DNA of 64,000 bases, taken from the NCBI GenBank assembly GCA_022457155.1, contig JAJGOT010000117.1, positions 585,001-649,000 on the forward strand. Direction: 5' to 3'. The notes under the pieces were generated by a model. It worked only from the letters and a program-made list of their open reading frames with translations, was not told the origin of the DNA and made no database searches. The stretch is from Cladopsammia gracilis (Eukaryota > Cnidaria > Anthozoa > Scleractinia > Dendrophylliidae). Positions 27,663 to 37,956 of the stretch are shown here, one piece after another. Made by a program: the position numbers and the translations under genes. Each line of letters starts with the position of its first letter. The first letter of the stretch is position 1.

Positions 27663-28559
27663 CGGACAAATACGCTCGAGAGATGATGTTGGTGCCCAAA
27701 GATACCCCCTGGATGAAACCACCGGTTCCCTTTCTACCCAACCTATCCCTTCAATGGGGAAGGGGTGAACAAACACCTCCGACCCCAATGAAGCCTACTG
27801 GAAATGCCAATTATTGACGGACCAATTGGTCAATGCCCCTCGTTTGGATCGCATCATGCGTGTCATGGACGCCATGAAGAGCGTGGAAGGCAAAGGGCAA
27901 CTGCCGAAGTTACCTTCGTACGGAAGTAAGAGCAGTGAATACTTTCAACTTCAGAATCAACTACGACACATGATAGAACCCCGTCAGACCTCTGCGCTCT
28001 GGAGAAGACCTCCCCCTCTTTTGGCAGCGGAAAACCAAGCCCCGGATGATATTATTCCCCCAAACCACCCCTTGGATCCACGCTTCTACCACCTCCCAAG
28101 TCATGGCAAGAAGCGGTCCAGCAACCAGAGAACATTGACAAACAATTGGAAAACTTAATCAATGTGGCTAAAAAGAATTTGGACGAGGCCAAACGTGCCA
28201 GCAATAATGCTGACGAGGTGAAAATGGCTGATCTAGATTGGCAGGTGGCTCAAAAGTCTGCTGAAGTCATACGAGAGTTCGACGATCAATTGAACTCGGT
28301 AAACTATGGCTTGCCCTTCAGCAACGTCCAATACTGGACCATGGACAAAGACACATTCGATGCCACCATGGAAGCACACAAAAGAGAGCTGCTGGAACGT
28401 CGTGACAAGCTGTGGCGTCAACTGGAAAGAGAATATCGAGAGCACAAGGAAAGCATGAAACAGAGAGAAAAGCAAAGACAAACCAAGATAGAAAACATTC
28501 AAAAAGGGAAAGGGGTCGCCTTGAAGCGGCGCAAACCTCGCGGTTGGGTACAAGAATAA
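27659..28559 (+). pseudogene. ~300-aa protein with MVLVP-like start and C-terminal coiled coil, frameshifted
   Basis: The ATG at 27659 overlaps the previous stop. The N-terminus (KYAREMMLVPKDTPW) resembles the MVLVP-type start of a gene found in many Polintons. Coding character then moves frame near 27740, near 27785 (a run of C) and near 28050, and the last part is open to TAA 28557-28559. The C-terminal ~135 residues are a long charged coiled coil (KRELLERRDKLWRQLEREY) ending in KRRKPRGW. A scaffold or tegument-like role is plausible but unproven. Confidence 0.5.
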
Positions 28560-28912
28560 AAAAAACTGTTCAGAAAAAAAGCAGAGATGTTTAGAAGTTG
28601 TCACTGTTTTAGTTGTTGACCTGTTAACAAGATTGTTGCAATAAAAAAAGTTGCTTTAAAATGGTCAAAACACGTGTGGTCTTTTTCTTGCACTAACCGG
28701 TCTTTTGAATAAGAATTAATCGAAAAAGTAATAAAAAAAATCCGCGTGGTTCACTGTCTGATTGTCTCCTTTTGTGGCCACAAGCCGTTGGGGTCCAAAC
28801 AAAATCAACAAAAACATTCAAAAACAAAACAAAAAGCACTCTCATTTTCTGGAATCGCTTGGTTGACAAAAACAAATTGCCCTTCAAAGACAAGAGGCAT
28901 CAGCGAAGGGCT
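28560..28912. terminator. 3' intergenic region with poly(A) signals
   Basis: AATAAA occurs at about 28640 and 28730. No ATG-led ORF is convincing on the plus strand. A 66-codon hydrophobic minus-strand ORF (28693-28893) has no support beyond being open. The region lies between the last plus-strand gene and the right TIR. Confidence 0.45.
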
Positions 28913-28939
28913 TCCTCGTAATTGGTGGAGCCTGAGGGG

Positions 28940-28970
28940 TGACGTCAACTTTTTTCTTCCTTTATAAAGG
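28940..28970 (+). promoter_or_regulatory. CRE + TATA promoter in right TIR (outward)
   Basis: TGACGTCA at 28940-28947 and TATAAAGG at 28963-28970, followed by a pyrimidine-rich stretch and the ATG of the TIR gene at 29059. The spacing would place transcription start near 28995-29000. CREB/ATF sites close to TATA boxes are known in several animal DNA virus promoters. Use here is inferred. Confidence 0.65.
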
Positions 28971-29058
28971 CTCACACCTTGTTCTTTTTTCATTCTTCTC
29001 TCGTTCACTTACAACGCAAAGCCAGACGAGCCGCTCGGAAGAAGAAGGAAGAAATAAG

Positions 29059-29361
29059 ATGCAAAATTATTGCAAAAACTTGGGACAAGACGATTTCAAT
29101 TCAAACGCTTTTATCGTCGAGCCAGGTCCCGCTGGTGGTTCGCGCGTGGTCTGGAACCAAGTGATGGCGTATGCTGGGGTTTTCCAGGAAAACATCAGAA
29201 AACACTGTTCTGAGAAAGACAAGAAATATTTTTTTTCACGGCGTGAAACAAGTTCCTCGCTAAAAACTCAAACAACTCTCTTCGTGGAAGGTTTAAGAGA
29301 AGTGGCTTTGGAAAAAGGACAACCTTTTCGGCGAAATCAAAATCCTTCCGCAGGTTCATAG
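29059..29361 (+). CDS. TIR-encoded 100-aa protein, unknown (intact copy)
   Basis: This ORF starts at the first ATG downstream of the CRE/TATA promoter. A longer reading frame extends upstream to 28939, but it runs through the TATA box, so I chose 29059. The protein is hydrophilic, begins MQNYCKNLGQDDF, has a glycine-rich PGPAGGSR turn and a mixed-charge C-terminal half, and shows no transmembrane segment or motif I recognise. The same ORF is repeated in the left TIR, where it is frameshifted. It could be a regulator, a first exon of a spliced gene, or a chance frame. Conservation of the amino-acid sequence between the two TIRs up to the frameshift gives modest support. Confidence 0.5.
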   Translation: MQNYCKNLGQDDFNSNAFIVEPGPAGGSRVVWNQVMAYAGVFQENIRKHCSEKDKKYFFSRRETSSSLKTQTTLFVEGLREVALEKGQPFRRNQNPSAGS

Positions 29362-29590
29362 TTTGTTTGTTTGTCTTTGCTCGATTCGTCATGCGACGAA
29401 ACTTTGCGTTGTTAAAAATACTTTCTCTTCTTTCAAACGAGTTTTCTGCGAGCATTGAATTCAAACTAGTTTTTTTTTCTTGTTTCATTCACGAATTGCC
29501 CTGAGAGGCGAGCCAAGCTGATTTTCGCTCTATAATACGCGCTGGAATCGAAAGAGAAAGAGAACCTGATTTACGGCACGTCTTGGCGGA

Positions 29591-29596
29591 AAATTT
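29591..29596. repeat. AAATTT, possible right target duplication
   Basis: Partner of 16101-16106. The flanking bases outside (AGGCAG on the left, AACGGC on the right) do not match either directly or inverted, which puts the provirus edge here. Confidence 0.5.
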
Positions 29597-30423
29597 AACG
29601 GCTCTGGACAGCATGAATCCTCCTATCAATATGAAAGATAATCCACCGAGATCAAAAGGTTTATATCATCGAAGAGAACAAGTCCTTAACTGTGATCTAA
29701 AGGCGCAATCCTCTCTGAAGTCTTACTGGGAAAGCTTTACACTTTAGGCTTTTAAAATACTTTTTGCGACGAGTGGGAGTCGAGTTTAGCCTGTCCTTTT
29801 TTATAACACTATCTATGATTTTTTGACAGCGTTCCGTCCCGCTGCAACGCACGAGATTACATTTGAACGCATGTGACACAACACAACTACACGAGGATCA
29901 CACTCTTGTTGTACAAGATACATAAATGTCTTATTTATTGAGACATTTGCGAGACCACCTCTGTACAACTCTACAAGAGCTATCCTTTGTGTAAAAAAGT
30001 ACCGTACATGCACAAGAAATCACAAAAAAGCCTTCTGAAGAAACACAATACAACGTCGGGCAATGATGGAATTATAAACTAACAACTAACCTATACTATT
30101 ATACAGTCAAAACTTATTGTTATATTGTGATAATATGGTACGGTCTACCTTTCGCTGAAAGAAAAACCTATACTATCAAACGTTGCGTGTAGGCATTTCA
30201 TGGTAACCATGGTAACGTTGTGTGAGAGTATGTATGGTACTTAATAAATCTTCGACATAGTGATCATTAAAACATGTTTGCGAGTATACTACCATGGTAG
30301 CCATGGAAACGTTGTGAGTATCACGGAAGGAAAATTTATTACAAATTAAGTCAAAGGAACGTAGCACCGTAGGGCACTACGAAAAATGCTACGCTCTCAA
30401 CTAGATCCAAATTCGGGCCACAC
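29597..30423. other. Unassigned spacer
   Basis: No gene recognised. A ~30-bp direct repeat with core CATGGTARCCATGG occurs at 30198-30228 and 30293-30322. Confidence 0.4.
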
Positions 30424-30735
30424 TTGCAGCTCCAGCACGTTAACAACAAAATATCAAAAAACATTGGAATTTTATTTAAACTTAGGAGTTATGTGACTAT
30501 GAGTATACTCAAACAACTGTACTATACTCTCATATATCCGTATTTAACATATGGATTAATGAGCTGGGGTACTGCATACCAAACTAAGTTAAATAAAATT
30601 AGAATAAATCAAAATAACTGTATTCTTTGCAAACAAAAATGAAAGTCCCACAATGTACTTTACACTATTAGAAATCTTAGTTAGAGAAAATTTTTCAATT
30701 AAAAATTGCCACTCTTGTGCACAAAATACATAAAA
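30424..30735 (+). pseudogene. LINE reverse transcriptase C-terminal fragment (CR1/L2/jockey group)
   Basis: The translation carries the post-catalytic segment found in this LINE group: HVNNKISKNIGILFKLRSYV followed by LKQLYYTLIYPYLTYGLMSWG. Coding similarity continues past the ORF end in other frames to about 30735. It stops where the repeat arm at 30735-31565 starts. The matching C-terminal end resumes at 33812-34070, so one LINE fragment appears to be split by a ~3-kb insertion. Confidence 0.7.
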
Positions 30736-31565
30736 AAATAGGTATGCAATGCGTACAGAAGCGACGACGAGTTTCAACTTGGCGTAGCCTGTTCCAGGCG
30801 TTCAGATAGTGGGGAAAGCGCGAATAGTTGGGGAAGGCGGGAAGAAAAGCGAGCGAAAAAATTGCGGGGAGGCGAGGCGAGGGAACTTTCCATATGCTAA
30901 CGCGAAAAAAAAGAAATGGAAATCCTATTTCAGGCATGGTATAGAACTTTCGCTTCCTCTCCCCAGCCTCCCCGCAATTTTTTCGCTCGCTTTTCTTCGC
31001 GCCTTCCCCAACTATTCGCGCTTTCCCCACTATCTGAATGCCTGGAACAGGCTAAACTTGGCGTTAAATCAATAGGTCTGGGGTGCTCTGATAAAATCAG
31101 TGTATCACTTGGTTCCACTAGAAAAGGGTCGGTGTGAAATGCAAATTTCGGCGACTTTTAGTCGGTGCAGAGCGTCCTGTAAATAAAATTTGCTTAAAAA
31201 TGCTCATTAAACCAGAATATTGCCCCAGCAAATAATATAATACCAGAAGTAGCCAAGGACTTGTAATAGAACTTTCATTGGTAAAATGACATTTTTCCAA
31301 ACATTTTCAATTTTTGTACTTAGAGTCGTAGGAATAACATATGTTTGCCAGTTGTTGATTGTTTTGTGTTTGATTAAAAACCAAAGGTGTGAATGGCCAG
31401 GTAAGCCATTTTATACCAGAACTTCCTGTTGAAGACCCAGTAGTGACCATTATGCATTGCGTGATAAAAACAATGTAAATCTCGATCCCAGGAAATAAAT
31501 AACAATAACAGAGGCGCGTGGAGCATAATGGTCATTACTGGGCCTTTAAGGTCCTGGCTGACACT
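30735..31565. repeat. Inverted repeat arm, left
   Basis: This matches 34404-34965 in inverted orientation over about 560 bp, for example GGGTCGGTGTGAAATGCAAA, CCAGAATATTGCCCCAGCAA and GACCCAGTAGTGACCATTAT blocks. It is interrupted by the MITE at 30786-31054. It is either two inverted copies of one repeat family or the ends of one larger element. Confidence 0.7.
30786..31054. mobile_element. MULE-type MITE with ~90-bp TIRs and 9-10-bp TSD
   Basis: AGCCTGTTCCAGGCGTTCAG at the left is mirrored at the right end, with nearly perfect complementarity for ~90 bp. AACTTGGCGT occurs at 30776-30785 and again at 31055-31064. A 9-10-bp duplication with long TIRs points to Mutator-like transposition. Non-coding. 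Confidence 0.8.
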
Positions 31566-33811
31566 GATATTTGTGATCATGATATGCATGTGAAGATTTA
31601 TTACACAATTGTGGCTGCTGCATTGGTGATTGCACATTTTATCGCGTGCAAAATCAAAACAATTCATCGTTTTTCCTTCATATTTGTGACAAATATGGAT
31701 TGGAATTTATTTTGCCATACTTGGTTGGAATAGTTCTATGCTGATCAGGCTTAATATAGGTCACACAGGCATCAAGAACAAGTAACATTAAAATTACATC
31801 TGAGTTTGTTTTACTTATGTGCAATTCAATATTTGTACATCTTGCAAGTTACAATTGATAATCAGTCCATTGTTGTCCGGATAGCTGTTTTTCTGATTCC
31901 TTACACAGGGATGTAAATAATAGGCGGAAGGCTGAAAAAATAACCGCCTGAAGACTGAGTTTTCTTGATTTTTTCCGCCTGGAAAACTGTCTCTGCTTAA
32001 CTCTCTCTCTTTTTTTACCAAAATTTTCCGCCTGTGATGAACAAAAGTCCACCTGTTGGATATCTTAGCTACATCCCTGTTACAGCGTTACTATGAAGTG
32101 TTAATACAGGAAGCACAATTCGAACAGTACAATGTACATGATTAAAACTGCTACAATTGCTAAATGACAACAACTGGAAATTGTTTCCATGTTTGTGCTT
32201 CACAAATTGAAAAGACTGTCAGTTCTGAACATGTTTTCAGAGATTATTGGTAGTTTGACATTTTGTGGTTTCATTGATGCATGAACAACAGGTCACCAGT
32301 TTCTTCAGCACTTGAGACTTTTCGTCATTGTCACCAGCATTAGTTGATGTGCTAAATGTTTGCAGATGCATTGACTGGAGGTGACTGAGTACCTTTAAAA
32401 GAAAATAAATGAATACCTTGAGATTCAGTTCATTTTTTTAAGTGTTTTGTCATACTAAAGTTTAAAACCAAAATGGCTTTATGGGGACTTAAAAGCGGAA
32501 TTAAAGTGCTTCATTTAGAGATACAATGGATGGTGAAGAATTCAATTTGGGAACTGAGAGTTTCATTGTATATATTGAAAAAACTATTACATGTGGCTAG
32601 TCACATGTAATAACAGGTGAAGACAGAAAGAAAATTAAAAAAAAAAACGCACAGAAAAATTGCCCAATGTCCCCCCCCCACCTTCAAAATTAAAATAGTC
32701 CATCCCTTAGCCCAATATGAACAAGATAATGTTCTCACCCTTTCTCAAGTTTCAGTAATGTGCTTCATGAAAAATGCACGGGGAAAACACTTTGGTACAA
32801 ATTCTGAAGATATTGCACCACTTCCCCTACACTGTTAAATTCCAACTGAACACTTGTTCAATTTTTGTAGCCACTGTTTACCAGAATTACTTCCAAACAG
32901 CGAGACATTGCCCTGATGAAAATCAGCTGTAACTATCTTTGAGGTATCTACAAGATGGCAAAGAACAAGGATTCATTTCTACATTGTTAGAAGAACGAAT
33001 TAAAAGTGGAATACAACGATACATGCAGATTTGTGTGAACCAATTAGTGTAGTAACTCATTTGCCACGCATAAACAACATAAAACAGAAATAACAACGTA
33101 GGCCAGAATTTTCCTTTGACACGATTTAAACATTCTCTGGCTTTGAAATGAGCATTATACAACCCCACAGTGGCTCTATATTGCATTACAAGATACCATA
33201 ACTGTATACACAATATGCTGGTAATGATGGCTCACCTTTATTAATAGCTTGAATCCGAGATAAACTGTTTAATTTCCTTCTCTTTCTTCAATATACAATG
33301 AAGTTGCTCCGATATTCTGTACACAACTGATCGTGAATCACCGCACGCTTTGTTTTCAGGTAACAGCTCTCGTAGGATACTCAGTTATAAGTCAAGTTCA
33401 GTAAGCTTAAATCAATGCTATATCAGTGCTATTTCTAGCCTTCAGTTCTGACAAGTTCTTTCTGAGAAAGGCAAAGATCCGCTCCGAAACAGCGCCCAGA
33501 CTCGATAATTTAGTGGAGACCTTTTGCCTCTTGCGAGTGCGAGTATGCACTGCTGATGAATGTACATCACTTCGTGTCTGTTTGTGTGCAAGTGAGCGCA
33601 AATATATTCACGGTAAATAAAGCACAACGGTGTAAAATTTGAAACAGAGCTTTCTCCACACTTCAAAACAAAATGGCGGAGCAAATGACGAGTGACCTAG
33701 TTCCCAGTGTTTTTCTTATCCTCCAAGGCTAGTTCCCAATGTTTCTCGGGTGTAATCCGGACATCCGGACATCCGGACACCACAGCACGATGGCAATAAT
33801 ATGATGACTTC
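31566..33811. other. Unassigned interior between repeat arms
   Basis: It contains the small MITE at 31906-32079 and a run of tandem CCGGACAT units at about 33755-33780. ORFs of 60-96 codons occur on both strands, but none is recognisable or supported. Confidence 0.35.
31906..32079. mobile_element. 174-bp hAT-like MITE (CAGGGATGTA ends)
   Basis: CAGGGATGTA (31906-31915) and TACATCCCTG (32070-32079) are exact TIRs, with further inverted CCGCCTG blocks inside. TTACA is adjacent at both ends (31901-31905, 32080-32084). Confidence 0.65.
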
Positions 33812-34403
33812 GTCATCGCTTAAAAAGGATATACCTCCTGCTCTCTATGATTTAATTCAACCAGTTTTGGCTGTCCATGATTATAATACTAGATATGCCA
33901 CTAATCAAAACCTGCATAGGCCATTTTCTAGAACTAATTATGGCCTAGCAAGGTTTAGCGTAATAGCATCACAGACCTGGGAAGCAATACCTATGAAAAT
34001 TAAGTGTCTGCCTTTCAACAGTTTTAAAAAAGAATATAAACTCGTTCTACTTGACAGTCAGGCATGTTAAATAACTCTAATTTATTATTTAGCTCTATTT
34101 ATTTAATTATTTAATTGAAATAGTTATAATTATAACTCATATATACTTTCCTTCTCAATGTGATTAATTTAGCCAGAGCTTTACAACTAGTTACTAAAAG
34201 TACTGTATAACCTCTACTCACTTGTAACTGCTCTGTGGTAGTAGCCAACTCGAAAGCTTGGCTCCTTTGTCTGCTACACACTTTTCCTTTGTTATGTTTA
34301 ATTCAATGTATAGTTAGCTTTGTTTTTATTTCTTTATTTTCCTCAATATTGTTATATTATAATTGAATAAGTGTGAATAAAAATGAACTTGAACTTGAAC
34401 TTG
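33812..34403 (+). pseudogene. LINE C-terminal end and 3' UTR
   Basis: DIPPALYDLIQPV, HDYNTRYATNQN and FSRTNYGLARF are the typical last ~80 residues of CR1/L2/jockey-group ORF2, ending at 34070. A ~330-bp AT-rich 3' UTR follows and ends in a short microsatellite (TGAACT)n at about 34382-34403, a usual 3' terminus for this LINE group. It is the probable continuation of 30424-30735. Confidence 0.7.
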
Positions 34404-34965
34404 TGTCGGCCAGGACCTTAAAGGCCCGGTAATGACCATTATGCTCCATGCACCTCTGTTATTGTTATTTATTTGAACACGGGATCGAGACTTACATTGT
34501 TTTTATCACGCAATGCATAATGGTCACTACTGGGTCTTCAACAGGAAGTTCTGGTATAAAAAGGGGCTTAGCCCGGGTCCTGACCTGGCCATTCTCACCT
34601 TCGGTTTTCAATCAAACACAAACGAATCAACAACTGACAAACATACGTTATTCCTACGACCATAAGTACAAAAATTGAAACTGTTTATCACAAGTCCTTG
34701 ACCACTTCTGGTATTATATTATTTGCTGGGGCAATATTCTGGTTTGATGAGCTTTTTAAAGCAAATTTCATTTATAGGACGCTCTGGTCAACAGCAAACC
34801 CTGACTGAAAGATGCCGAAATTTGCATTTCACACCGACCCTTTTCTAGTGGAACTTCGCATTTAAATCGAGTGATTCAATGATTTTATCAGAGCACCCCA
34901 GACCTATTGATTTAATACCAAGTTAAAGCTCGTCGTCGCTTCTGTACGCATTGCGTACCTATTTT
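34404..34965. repeat. Inverted repeat arm, right
   Basis: Partner of 30735-31565. It begins immediately after the LINE 3' microsatellite. Confidence 0.7.
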
Positions 34966-35487
34966 TCTTTTAGGTTCAACAGCAAAATGTGGAGCCCTTC
35001 AGTCTGCTCTTTTTCCTGAAAATAGCAGCCAAACAACAATTACATTTTTATTGCTTGATGCAAAATATTGGGGCTTGAGGCAGCGAGGGTTTTTTTCGTC
35101 TGTCATTATCATGTCTTGTACAGTCCTGCTCTTAACAGCAGAATGCTCAAAATCCAAAGCTCTTGAGACTCACAATTGGGATGAGAACTGTGAATTATTG
35201 AGTAAATGCCTCCATATTGCCAGTTTGTTTCATATTTTAGCAGATAATTATCAATATGGTGTTATATAAATAAAATTATAAACTTACAAGTATAGACAAA
35301 ATGCATCAATGATTTAATCAGTCTGTTAAATATATTACTTTGTTGATTCCTAAGATTATTAATAATTGTCTATACCGATATTTGATGGATTGTGCTCTAG
35401 CAGTAGCCTGCTAGAAATGCACAGCAACCCTGGGTTGCTTACTTTTGGTAATTGCCTTTTGGTACTTTTGGTAATTGCCTTGATTAT
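34966..35487. other. Unassigned flank left of the BEL element
   Basis: A 72-codon plus-strand ORF (35051-35269) is not recognised. Otherwise AT-rich with no features. Confidence 0.35.
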
Positions 35488-35709
35488 TGTTCCGAACCGA
35501 AAGCTCCTGTTCCTGTTTGTAGAATAATTAAGATTTTTTTGGACGCTGAACACTGGGAACTAGTTTAAGTTTGCAGGGTCTTAGAACCCCCCGGATACTG
35601 TTTACCATGTGCTTTTGAATCGATCATTCGAAGAAATGTGTTGTGTTTTATAGTTGTTAAAACATCGTGTAATTTTCGTTCATATTGGACAATAAACCGC
35701 TCAAAGACA
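35488..35709 (+). repeat. BEL 5' LTR
   Basis: 222 bp, TG...CA. It shares nearly all positions with the 3' LTR outside the MITE insertion. A few substitutions between LTRs indicate that the insertion is not brand new. Confidence 0.9.
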
Positions 35710-35727
35710 TGGTCCTTCGAGCCGGAT
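35710..35727 (+). promoter_or_regulatory. Primer-binding site
   Basis: TGGTCCTTCGAGCCGGAT follows directly after the 5' LTR. The TGG start is complementary to a tRNA 3' CCA end, and TTCGA matches a T-loop. I do not name the tRNA. Confidence 0.75.
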
Positions 35728-35922
35728 GAACATTATCGAAGATTGTTTGAAGATACGAGCGGAAAGGAGAGTTGGAACTCTGTTTGTTGTTGTGAAGAAT
35801 TTGGTCAAGTTTGTCTTCGCATTGCAGCGATTGGCGCAATCATCTTGAGGACTTTACGGAAACTCTGGTGGATTTTAAGGAGCATTGTGACTATTCAAGG
35901 TTAGTCCAGTTTTTGTGTCGAA

Positions 35923-37956
35923 ATGTCGAAAGAGCTAGAAGCTATTAAGAAGAAGAGACGTTTTCTTAGAAAGTCCGTGACGGACGCTTTGAAGTCAGTC
36001 GATGAAGCACTTTCACTCCCGGATAACCATGCGAGAATTCAGGTTTTAAAAGATAACATTGCAAGGAAATGGAACGATCTACAAGAGGTACAGGCTTCAA
36101 TGTGTACTCTCTTAGAAGAGTCAGAAATTGATGGTGAATGTCAAGGGCACAATGAATATGAAATACGTATGATTGAGTATATGGCCAAGATGACGGAGTA
36201 CTTGGAAAGTAAACATGTCGCTAAGATAGGTACGGGGAGTGATTCAACAACCTCGTCATGCCCTAAGGTACAGGTCAAGCTACCGAAGATTGAACTGCCA
36301 ACCTTTGATGGAGATGTTCTGAGTTGGCAGCCTTATTATCAGTCGATCAAAGTGTCAGTTGTTGATAATCCATCTTTAGCAGATGTCCAGAAATTAGAAT
36401 ACCTAATGAGATCATTAAAGGATTCGGCTGCCGAGGCAGTGAAGGGATTTGCAGTGGTACAATCGAATTATCAGCCTGTTTTGGCGACCCTGAAGGAAAG
36501 ATTTGGCCATCCCAGGGTGATCCTTGATGCACACGTAAGATCTCTGATTTATTTACCACGCTTGAGCTCTGAAGATGCATTGTCCATGCGTAAATTCTAT
36601 GATCAAGTAGTTGGACATGTTCATTCTGTTGAATCTATGGGTGAGAAGTATAATTCTGAAGCTTTGGCTCGTGTTCTTGTGCCTCTAAATGTTGACAAGC
36701 TGCCAAAAGATGTTGTTGAAAAATGGGAACTAGAACTTGGGGATCATAAAGACCTTGGTAAAGAGGACTGTGTGGAAGTAAAAACATTGTTTGCCTTCTT
36801 GGAGCAATTGATAAGAGCTAAAGAGTCTTCACAGCCTCCCTCTCTCGACTCAAAGCCTCCTGCAAAGGATAGTTTTGGGAATCGTGGAACCCGTTTCAAG
36901 TTTAACCCTTTACGAAAGTCGTCCACCTTTTCATTACCTGTAACAACTCAATATAGCAAGTGTGTCATTTGTCAGAAAAACCATGGTGTGTGGTCTTGCA
37001 TTAGTTTTCTGTCATTGCCAGTGAAGGAAAGGTTCAGAAAGGTGTTGTCTAAAGGGTTGTGCTTTCGGTGCCTTGAATTTGGTCATAGAGCTGAAGTGTG
37101 CCACAAGTCTTCTTGCAAATACTGCCAGGGTAAACATCACAGTCTCCTGCATTTGGATTCAGTCAAGCCTCACGAGGAAGAAGTCAAGACAAAAACCGCT
37201 GAATTACCATCCTCTTCCTCAGGTCCTCCTGTGTCGTCTTCGGTTGTGGCAAGCTCCATTGCAGTCATATCAGTGGGAAAGGTGATTCTGCAAACTGTAC
37301 CAGCTGTTTTGTGTGGATCGAATGGGTGCTCAAAGGTTGTCAGATGTTTCTTTGATCCTGGTTCGCAAATGTCCTTTGTTAGGCAGAGTGTTGTTGATGA
37401 GGATGGTCTGGATGGGAAGAGTGTTAGGATTGCAGTCTCTGGATTTGGAGGAAAGCCAACTAAGGACACTTTAAGAAAGAGAATTGCTTTTACTGTGGCA
37501 CCTGTTGACAAACCTGGAAAAACTCAATGTATTGAAGCACTTACTGCTCTAGTTATATGCCGTCCAGCCGAAGCTGTGGATATTCATCCCTCAAGATGGT
37601 TTCATCTTCAAGACTTAAAGTTTCCTGAAGAATTTCCCAGAGGTGAGCAGGAGATAGATGTGCTCATCGGCACAGATTTCTATTATTCCTTTGTGTCAAG
37701 AGACATTGTAAGAGGTGATTACAATGAACCAGTTGCAGTTTGCACATCCTTAGGTTGGGTGTTCTGTGGACCAACAGGTGGTCATGACCAAGAATGCACT
37801 GTGTCTATGAATGTTCAAGTTTCTACTGAGGAACATTTGAATGAAACACTTCAGAAGTTCTGGAATTTGGAGTCCATTGGTATCAAACCTGTTGAAAGTT
37901 CAGTTTCTACTACCAACAGTGAAGCCATGGTCTTAAAGAAGTTTGAAGACAGTTAA
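35923..37956 (+). CDS. gag: BEL Gag-protease polyprotein part
   Basis: 677 residues from ATG 35923. An N-terminal coiled-coil region is followed by a DUF1759-type capsid region (VKLPKIELPTFDGDVLSWQP), then Cys/His clusters typical of BEL nucleocapsid (CVICQKNHGVWSC, CFRCLEFGHRAEVCHKSSC), then a retropepsin-like domain with FDPGSQMSFV, where family members usually read D-(S/T)-G, so the active site triad is altered. IDVLIGTDFYYSFV and LGWVFCGPTG are the usual downstream protease blocks. The frame ends at TAA 37954-37956 as the polymerase region begins, and pol resumes in another frame, so a frameshift separates them. Confidence 0.85.
   Translation: MSKELEAIKKKRRFLRKSVTDALKSVDEALSLPDNHARIQVLKDNIARKWNDLQEVQASMCTLLEESEIDGECQGHNEYEIRMIEYMAKMTEYLESKHVAKIGTGSDSTTSSCPKVQVKLPKIELPTFDGDVLSWQPYYQSIKVSVVDNPSLADVQKLEYLMRSLKDSAAEAVKGFAVVQSNYQPVLATLKERFGHPRVILDAHVRSLIYLPRLSSEDALSMRKFYDQVVGHVHSVESMGEKYNSEALARVLVPLNVDKLPKDVVEKWELELGDHKDLGKEDCVEVKTLFAFLEQLIRAKESSQPPSLDSKPPAKDSFGNRGTRFKFNPLRKSSTFSLPVTTQYSKCVICQKNHGVWSCISFLSLPVKERFRKVLSKGLCFRCLEFGHRAEVCHKSSCKYCQGKHHSLLHLDSVKPHEEEVKTKTAELPSSSSGPPVSSSVVASSIAVISVGKVILQTVPAVLCGSNGCSKVVRCFFDPGSQMSFVRQSVVDEDGLDGKSVRIAVSGFGGKPTKDTLRKRIAFTVAPVDKPGKTQCIEALTALVICRPAEAVDIHPSRWFHLQDLKFPEEFPRGEQEIDVLIGTDFYYSFVSRDIVRGDYNEPVAVCTSLGWVFCGPTGGHDQECTVSMNVQVSTEEHLNETLQKFWNLESIGIKPVESSVSTTNSEAMVLKKFEDS

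Larger units (their letters stand above)
16107..29590 (+). mobile_element. Polinton/Maverick-like provirus lacking a visible DNA polymerase
   Basis: This is a 13.5-kb unit with ~0.7-kb TIRs (16107-16824 and 28913-29590). AAATTT abuts both ends, matching the 6-bp target duplication usual for Polintons. Because AAATTT is self-complementary, it could equally be one more TIR block. Diagnostic genes are a retroviral-type integrase, penton-like and major capsid proteins, an adenain-like cysteine protease and a packaging ATPase. The element is visibly more GC-rich than the flanks. No family-B polymerase reading frame is seen on either strand. In-frame stops and frameshifts in the core genes show that this copy is decayed. 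Some small genes remain open. Confidence 0.88.
28913..29590. repeat. Right terminal inverted repeat of provirus
   Basis: 678 bp, inverted copy of 16107-16824. The low divergence of the two TIRs contrasts with the decay of the core genes, so they may have been kept similar by recombination or replication, or the decay may be recent. Confidence 0.9.

Noticed and set aside
26897..27817. 306-codon single ORF in the provirus
   Set aside because: Coding character (hydrophobic segment, Lys tail, pX-like part) lies in different frames along this stretch, so the long frame is a composite over at least three genes.
28939..29058. Upstream extension of the TIR gene (and 16669-16788 on the left)
   Set aside because: It runs through the TATA box and the likely transcription start, so the start was placed at the first ATG downstream.
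16101..29596. Provirus as an intact, active virus
   Set aside because: Integrase, pentons, MCP and ATPase carry stops or frameshifts. Only the protease catalytic region and some small genes are open.
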